Source: Flammeovirga yaeyamensis (GTDB lineage: Bacteria; Bacteroidota; Bacteroidia; Cytophagales; Flammeovirgaceae). From it: a stretch of 64,000 nt of DNA. Positions within the stretch are counted from its first letter, which is position 1. Every line of letters starts with the position of its first letter. The DNA lies in the NCBI RefSeq assembly GCF_018736045.1, contig NZ_CP076133.1:1922001-1986000 (forward strand), in the 5' to 3' direction. Shown piece by piece: positions 60,350 to 64,000 of the stretch. The translations under genes were made by a program, and so were the position numbers. Under the pieces are notes generated by a model that was given only the letters and a program-made list of their open reading frames with translations, searched no databases and was not told the origin of the DNA.

Positions 60350-61603
60350 ATGAAAACTATTCAACTCCTATTTATCGTCCTAAGTATTTTTATGTTTACA
60401 GCTTGTTCAGACGACGAAAATGATGATCCTGTTAACCTTCCAGCTGCTAATGAATTTACAGTAACCATAGAAAACATTGCTGAGGGAAAAGATTTCTTTG
60501 CTTACGGAAGTACTGGACTAATTACTCCAGGAAACTCAGAAAGCTTCAGTTTTAATGCTGGAAAAGGGCATTATCTGAACTTTGCGACCATGTTTGTTCA
60601 GTCTAACGATTTATTCTACGCTCCATCTGATGCTGGTATTGCTCTTTATGATAGTGATGGCAATGCAGTAACAGGAGATATTACTTCTCAATTCTACTAT
60701 TGGGATGCCGGTACGGAAGTAAATCAAGAGCCCGGTGTGGGTGCTGATCAAGCACCAAGACAGTCAGGTCCAAATACGGGTACTGCGGAAAACGGAACCA
60801 TTCAACTACTTTCAATGGTAAATGACGGTTACACGTATCCGACACTATCTGATGTCATTAAAGTATCAATTGCTCACGATGGCGGTACTTTGTTTACAGT
60901 TACAGTAGAAAATAAATCGAATACAGCTTCTTTGGCAAGTCCTTTTGCTCCGGGATCGTGGGTAGTACACTCAAGCGGTCAATATCCATTATTCAAAGAT
61001 GGTGCAACGGCAAGTAGTAATTTAGAAGGGTTAGCAGAAGATGGCAACCTGGAAGGTTTCAATACCACTTTAGGCGACAATTCTGGATTGGTTTCTCCTT
61101 TTGCTCCTGGTGCTTATTCGGTAGGTAAGACAAATGAATTATTTATGCTAGGTCAAACATCAACAGAAGCTTTAATGGCTTTAGCTGAAGATGGAAATGC
61201 TTCCGGTTTTGCTATGCATTTCAATACTCCTGATCAAGGTGATAGCCCTGCCCCAATATTCCCGAATCAATCGTATTCTTTTACTTTCACTGCTGAAGAA
61301 GGTGATTATTTATCCCTAGCAACTATGTTAGTACAGTCGAATGATTGGTTTATAGGTTTCGATAACTTGAAATTATACAATGGATCAACACCTTTAACTG
61401 GAGACATTACAAATAGCCTAATGGTATTTGATTCTGGAACTGAATTGGATGAATATGCAGGTGCAGGTAACTATCAAGCGCCAAGACAACCTAGTGCTAA
61501 TTCTGGTATGGACGAGAATGGAGTTGTTAGCATCGAGAACGATTTGAGTTCCAATGTTCCCGATCTTTCGCAAATGGTAAGAGTGACCATCACTGCAAAT
61601 TAA
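60350..61603 (+). CDS. lipoprotein with two spondin-like domains
   Basis: The start is the ATG at 60350, giving a lipoprotein signal (MKTIQLLFIVLSIFMFTAC). The 417-residue protein has two similar halves, each with a sequence like YLNFATMFVQSND / YLSLATMLVQSND, then DAGTEVNQEPGVGADQAPRQ / DSGTELDEYAGAGNYQAPRQ. This is the Spondin_N pattern, here duplicated, with a linker holding two copies of an SPFAPG...LAEDGN unit. It is the only plus-strand gene in the locus and is divergent from the third GH16 gene. Its function is unknown; a surface binding role is possible. Confidence 0.7.
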   Translation: MKTIQLLFIVLSIFMFTACSDDENDDPVNLPAANEFTVTIENIAEGKDFFAYGSTGLITPGNSESFSFNAGKGHYLNFATMFVQSNDLFYAPSDAGIALYDSDGNAVTGDITSQFYYWDAGTEVNQEPGVGADQAPRQSGPNTGTAENGTIQLLSMVNDGYTYPTLSDVIKVSIAHDGGTLFTVTVENKSNTASLASPFAPGSWVVHSSGQYPLFKDGATASSNLEGLAEDGNLEGFNTTLGDNSGLVSPFAPGAYSVGKTNELFMLGQTSTEALMALAEDGNASGFAMHFNTPDQGDSPAPIFPNQSYSFTFTAEEGDYLSLATMLVQSNDWFIGFDNLKLYNGSTPLTGDITNSLMVFDSGTELDEYAGAGNYQAPRQPSANSGMDENGVVSIENDLSSNVPDLSQMVRVTITAN

Positions 61604-61624
61604 TTTTCCATATAGAATAATAGC

Positions 61625-61661
61625 AAAAAGGCCGTTTCATAAATATTTGAAATGGCCTTTT
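61625..61661. terminator. bidirectional terminator between lipoprotein and HTCS genes
   Basis: AAAAAGGCCGTTTCA pairs with TGAAATGGCCTTTT (one mismatch), serving both convergent genes. Confidence 0.85.
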
Positions 61662-61664
61662 CCT

Positions 61665-64000
61665 TTAATTATCTTCTATAGAGGATGCATATTTTCCAGG
61701 AGTCACTCCATAATGATCTTTAAACAACTTACTAAAGTGAGTTCTACTCTTAAAGCCTGTCATGATGATCACATCATTCACAGAGTTTTCTTTATTTAAA
61801 AGATAAGCAGCCGCCTTCTTTAGTTTATAGGTTCTGATGATATCCTGAGGCGTAGAATCTGTTAAAGCCTTCACTTTTCTGAAAAACTGACTTCTACTCA
61901 TATAAAGTTCTTTAGAGAACTCTTCTAAATCGATGTTTTCGTTCGTCAAGTTCTTTTCTAAAAGCTTATATAAACGCTCTAAAAATTCCTTATCGGTATC
62001 CGATTGTTCTGTTTTCACTAACGGAAGTGGAACTTCTGATTGAAAACGATCTTGAATCTTCTTCCTATTTTTATAAACACTTTCGAGAGTAGCTACTAAG
62101 TGTTTCATATCAAATGGCTTGGTGATGTAAGCATCTGCCCCTACTTCCATACCTTCAATTTTAGCATCAGAAGAAGATTTTGATGTCAACAAAATCACTG
62201 GAATATGTCCTGTTTTCACATCATCTTTAATCAGTTTACACAATTCTAAACCATCCATCTCAGGCATGATGATATCACTTAAAACTACATCAGGCCATTC
62301 TTTATCCAATGCATTGGCTAGTTCTTGACCATTTTTAAAAGAAGTGACTTTATAAATCTGACCTAAGATATTGACCACGAAGTTTCTCAGATCGATATTA
62401 TCTTCTGCATAATAGATATGCATATCTTTATTCTGATTCCCCTTCACAATAGAAGAAAGATCAAAACTTTTATCGATCACTCTTTGCTTTTGCTCGTGAG
62501 TCTCCGTATCAATAATTTCTTGTTGACGGGTCTCCTCGATTGCTTCCAAACGCTTGGCATTCACAGGCAATTCCACTGAGAATTTTGTTCCTTTCCCGAT
62601 TTCGCTACTCACCTGAATTTTACCTCCATGTAGTTCAACAATCATTTTAGATAATTCTAAACCAATTCCTGAACCTACAGAATAGACTTCTTTGGTTTCT
62701 GATTGATAGAAACGAGTGAATATATTTTTTTGATCTTCTTTTGATATACCTACCCCGGTATCTTCCACAGAAAGAAAAATTGTTCCTTTCTTTACTTTAT
62801 AATTGATGAAGATAGAATCACCTTCTTTTGTAAACTTAAATGCGTTATTCAATAAGTTATTGATGACTACTTCCAGCTTTTTAGCATCAGCAACCAGCTC
62901 TATTTTATTGGCCTCTCCATTCAGAATCAACTTCTTACCCGTATCATTGGCTAACTGATCAAAATCTCTTTTAATATCGCTAATAAAATAAGTGAATTCG
63001 AAGCTTTCAGGTGTAAGTTTTAATAGGTTTTGATCTGCTTTCCTCACCTCATGCACTTGTTCCACCAATTGGAACATTTTCTTCGATTGTCTCTGTATCA
63101 AATCAATATGTTGGAAAGCATCTTTGTTATTTTCAAACATATTTTTCAACACATTAATTGGTCCATTGATGAGTGTTAGAGGCGTTCTAAATTCGTGAGA
63201 AATATTCATGAACATCTTCAAGCGGGCGGCATCTAATTCTTTCAGTTTATTCTTCTCTACATGTTCAATCTGAAGTTTGTACTCTAATGATTTAAATCGG
63301 ATGATCGCCACCATGATAGCGATAATTAAGATAGCTGCGATAAGAAAATAAATACTTTTAGCCAATTTGGTTTTCCACCAAGCTTGTTTGATGATAATTT
63401 TTAGATGCTTTGGTGTTGACCATTCATTTTGAGCATTCGATGTTTGTGCCTCAAAATTGTATTCTCCTGGAGGCAATAAACTATAAGTAGCTAACTTATT
63501 ATTGGAGGTCGTCACAAACCAAGAGGTTTCTTTGGGTAGCAATCGATACCTCAATCCATGAGTATTGGAGTTACCAAAATGAAGTGAAATCAACTCTATG
63601 GAAATCGATCCTTGATCGTGATTTAAAGTGATTTCGTTGGTATCTTCTAATGGTTTTTGTAGTACTTCCTGCTCTCCGATCCCTGCTTTTTGATTATGTA
63701 TTTTTAGATCACCAAATAATAATTTTGGCGTTTCCTGAGATACATTTACCCTTTCCGGTTGGAAGTAACAGATCCCGTTATTCCCACCAAAGATCATCAA
63801 ACCACTTTTTAACTTTGTCGAAACCACCTCAAAAGAAGCAGGTACTAAACCATCTTTACTGGTGTAATTGGTAAATGATTTCGTCTTAGTATCAAATTGA
63901 TTGATCCCTTTATTTGTTGCAATCCATAAATGATTTCTCATATCGAATTGAAAGGTCATCACATCATTATCATCTAAACCATCTTTTTCAGAATAGCGAT
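61665..64000 (-). CDS. hybrid two-component system sensor/regulator (HTCS), runs off right edge
   Basis: The frame stays open to base 64000, so the N-terminus lies outside; codons beyond the last start-like codon read RYSEKDGLDDNDVMTFQFD, a typical repeat of the periplasmic propeller. Visible from N to C: Reg_prop repeat (NHLWIATNKGINQFDT), Y_Y_Y domain (about 120-200; YSLLPPGEYNFEAQ), one membrane helix (SIYFLIAAILIIAIMVAII), HisKA with NISHEFRTPLTLI, an ATPase domain (VGISKEDQKNIFTRF), a receiver domain with Asp in VVLSDIIMPEMDG, and an AraC-type double helix-turn-helix. Such proteins sense oligosaccharides in the periplasm and activate the neighbouring PUL. Its ligand here is probably a carrageenan fragment. 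Confidence 0.93.
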   Translation of the reverse strand, partial: RYSEKDGLDDNDVMTFQFDMRNHLWIATNKGINQFDTKTKSFTNYTSKDGLVPASFEVVSTKLKSGLMIFGGNNGICYFQPERVNVSQETPKLLFGDLKIHNQKAGIGEQEVLQKPLEDTNEITLNHDQGSISIELISLHFGNSNTHGLRYRLLPKETSWFVTTSNNKLATYSLLPPGEYNFEAQTSNAQNEWSTPKHLKIIIKQAWWKTKLAKSIYFLIAAILIIAIMVAIIRFKSLEYKLQIEHVEKNKLKELDAARLKMFMNISHEFRTPLTLINGPINVLKNMFENNKDAFQHIDLIQRQSKKMFQLVEQVHEVRKADQNLLKLTPESFEFTYFISDIKRDFDQLANDTGKKLILNGEANKIELVADAKKLEVVINNLLNNAFKFTKEGDSIFINYKVKKGTIFLSVEDTGVGISKEDQKNIFTRFYQSETKEVYSVGSGIGLELSKMIVELHGGKIQVSSEIGKGTKFSVELPVNAKRLEAIEETRQQEIIDTETHEQKQRVIDKSFDLSSIVKGNQNKDMHIYYAEDNIDLRNFVVNILGQIYKVTSFKNGQELANALDKEWPDVVLSDIIMPEMDGLELCKLIKDDVKTGHIPVILLTSKSSSDAKIEGMEVGADAYITKPFDMKHLVATLESVYKNRKKIQDRFQSEVPLPLVKTEQSDTDKEFLERLYKLLEKNLTNENIDLEEFSKELYMSRSQFFRKVKALTDSTPQDIIRTYKLKKAAAYLLNKENSVNDVIIMTGFKSRTHFSKLFKDHYGVTPGKYASSIEDN

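Overview
The window comes from a marine, polysaccharide-degrading Bacteroidota, most like a Flammeovirga-type member of the Cytophagales. The signs are AT-rich DNA, SusC/SusD genes, type IX secretion C-terminal sorting domains, a hybrid two-component regulator, LytS/LytTR signalling and a TAnnTTTG-type -7 promoter element. The genus is inferred from memory of such genomes and not shown by the sequence. No rRNA, tRNA, CRISPR array or transposase gene was seen.

Layout. 1-2.4 kb: a TonB-dependent receptor (cut by the left edge), a Met/His-rich lipoprotein and a small Cys/His protein, a possible metal (copper?) module. 2.4-3.8 kb: an acetyltransferase-like protein and a DUF4870 membrane protein. 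3.8-10 kb: a LacI-type regulator divergent from the Leloir genes galK, galT, galE and galM, with tandem operator-like repeats at the promoter. 10-13.3 kb: unrecognised genes and an AT-rich gene-poor stretch with large stem-loops. 13.3-16 kb: a LytS-type kinase whose reading frame is interrupted by a stop codon just after its signal peptide, plus its LytTR regulator. 16-27 kb: a glutamyl-endopeptidase-like S9 protease, an AraC-DUF4345-SDR cluster, a DUF2339-DUF3999-TonB_C cluster and a lipoprotein sulfatase. 27-33 kb: a large GLUG-repeat T9SS protein, an outer-membrane barrel and an old yellow enzyme separated by twin palindromes.

33-64 kb is one large polysaccharide utilization locus, nearly all on the minus strand. 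It encodes an HTCS sensor (cut by the right edge), an AraC regulator, SusC, SusD, a PKD lipoprotein, two GH16 enzymes that read like kappa-carrageenases, a third GH16 of porphyranase/furcellaranase type, a GH2 beta-galactosidase, a GH127 enzyme and a sulfatase. It also carries a RhaT-like permease, an enolase-superfamily cycloisomerase, an aldehyde dehydrogenase and 2-keto-3-deoxygalactonate kinase. Together this fits a carrageenan or furcellaran system: surface GH16 enzymes cut the chain, SusCD import oligosaccharides, and sulfatase, GH127 and GH2 release 3,6-anhydro-D-galactose and galactose. Anhydrogalactose then goes dehydrogenase -> cycloisomerase -> kinase towards KDPGal, and galactose can enter the Leloir genes at the other end of the window. 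The final KDPGal aldolase is not in the window.

Two families of short perfect hairpins with co-varying arms are scattered through the intergenic spaces (REP-like). Several other inverted repeats look like operators or RNA elements and are listed as findings.
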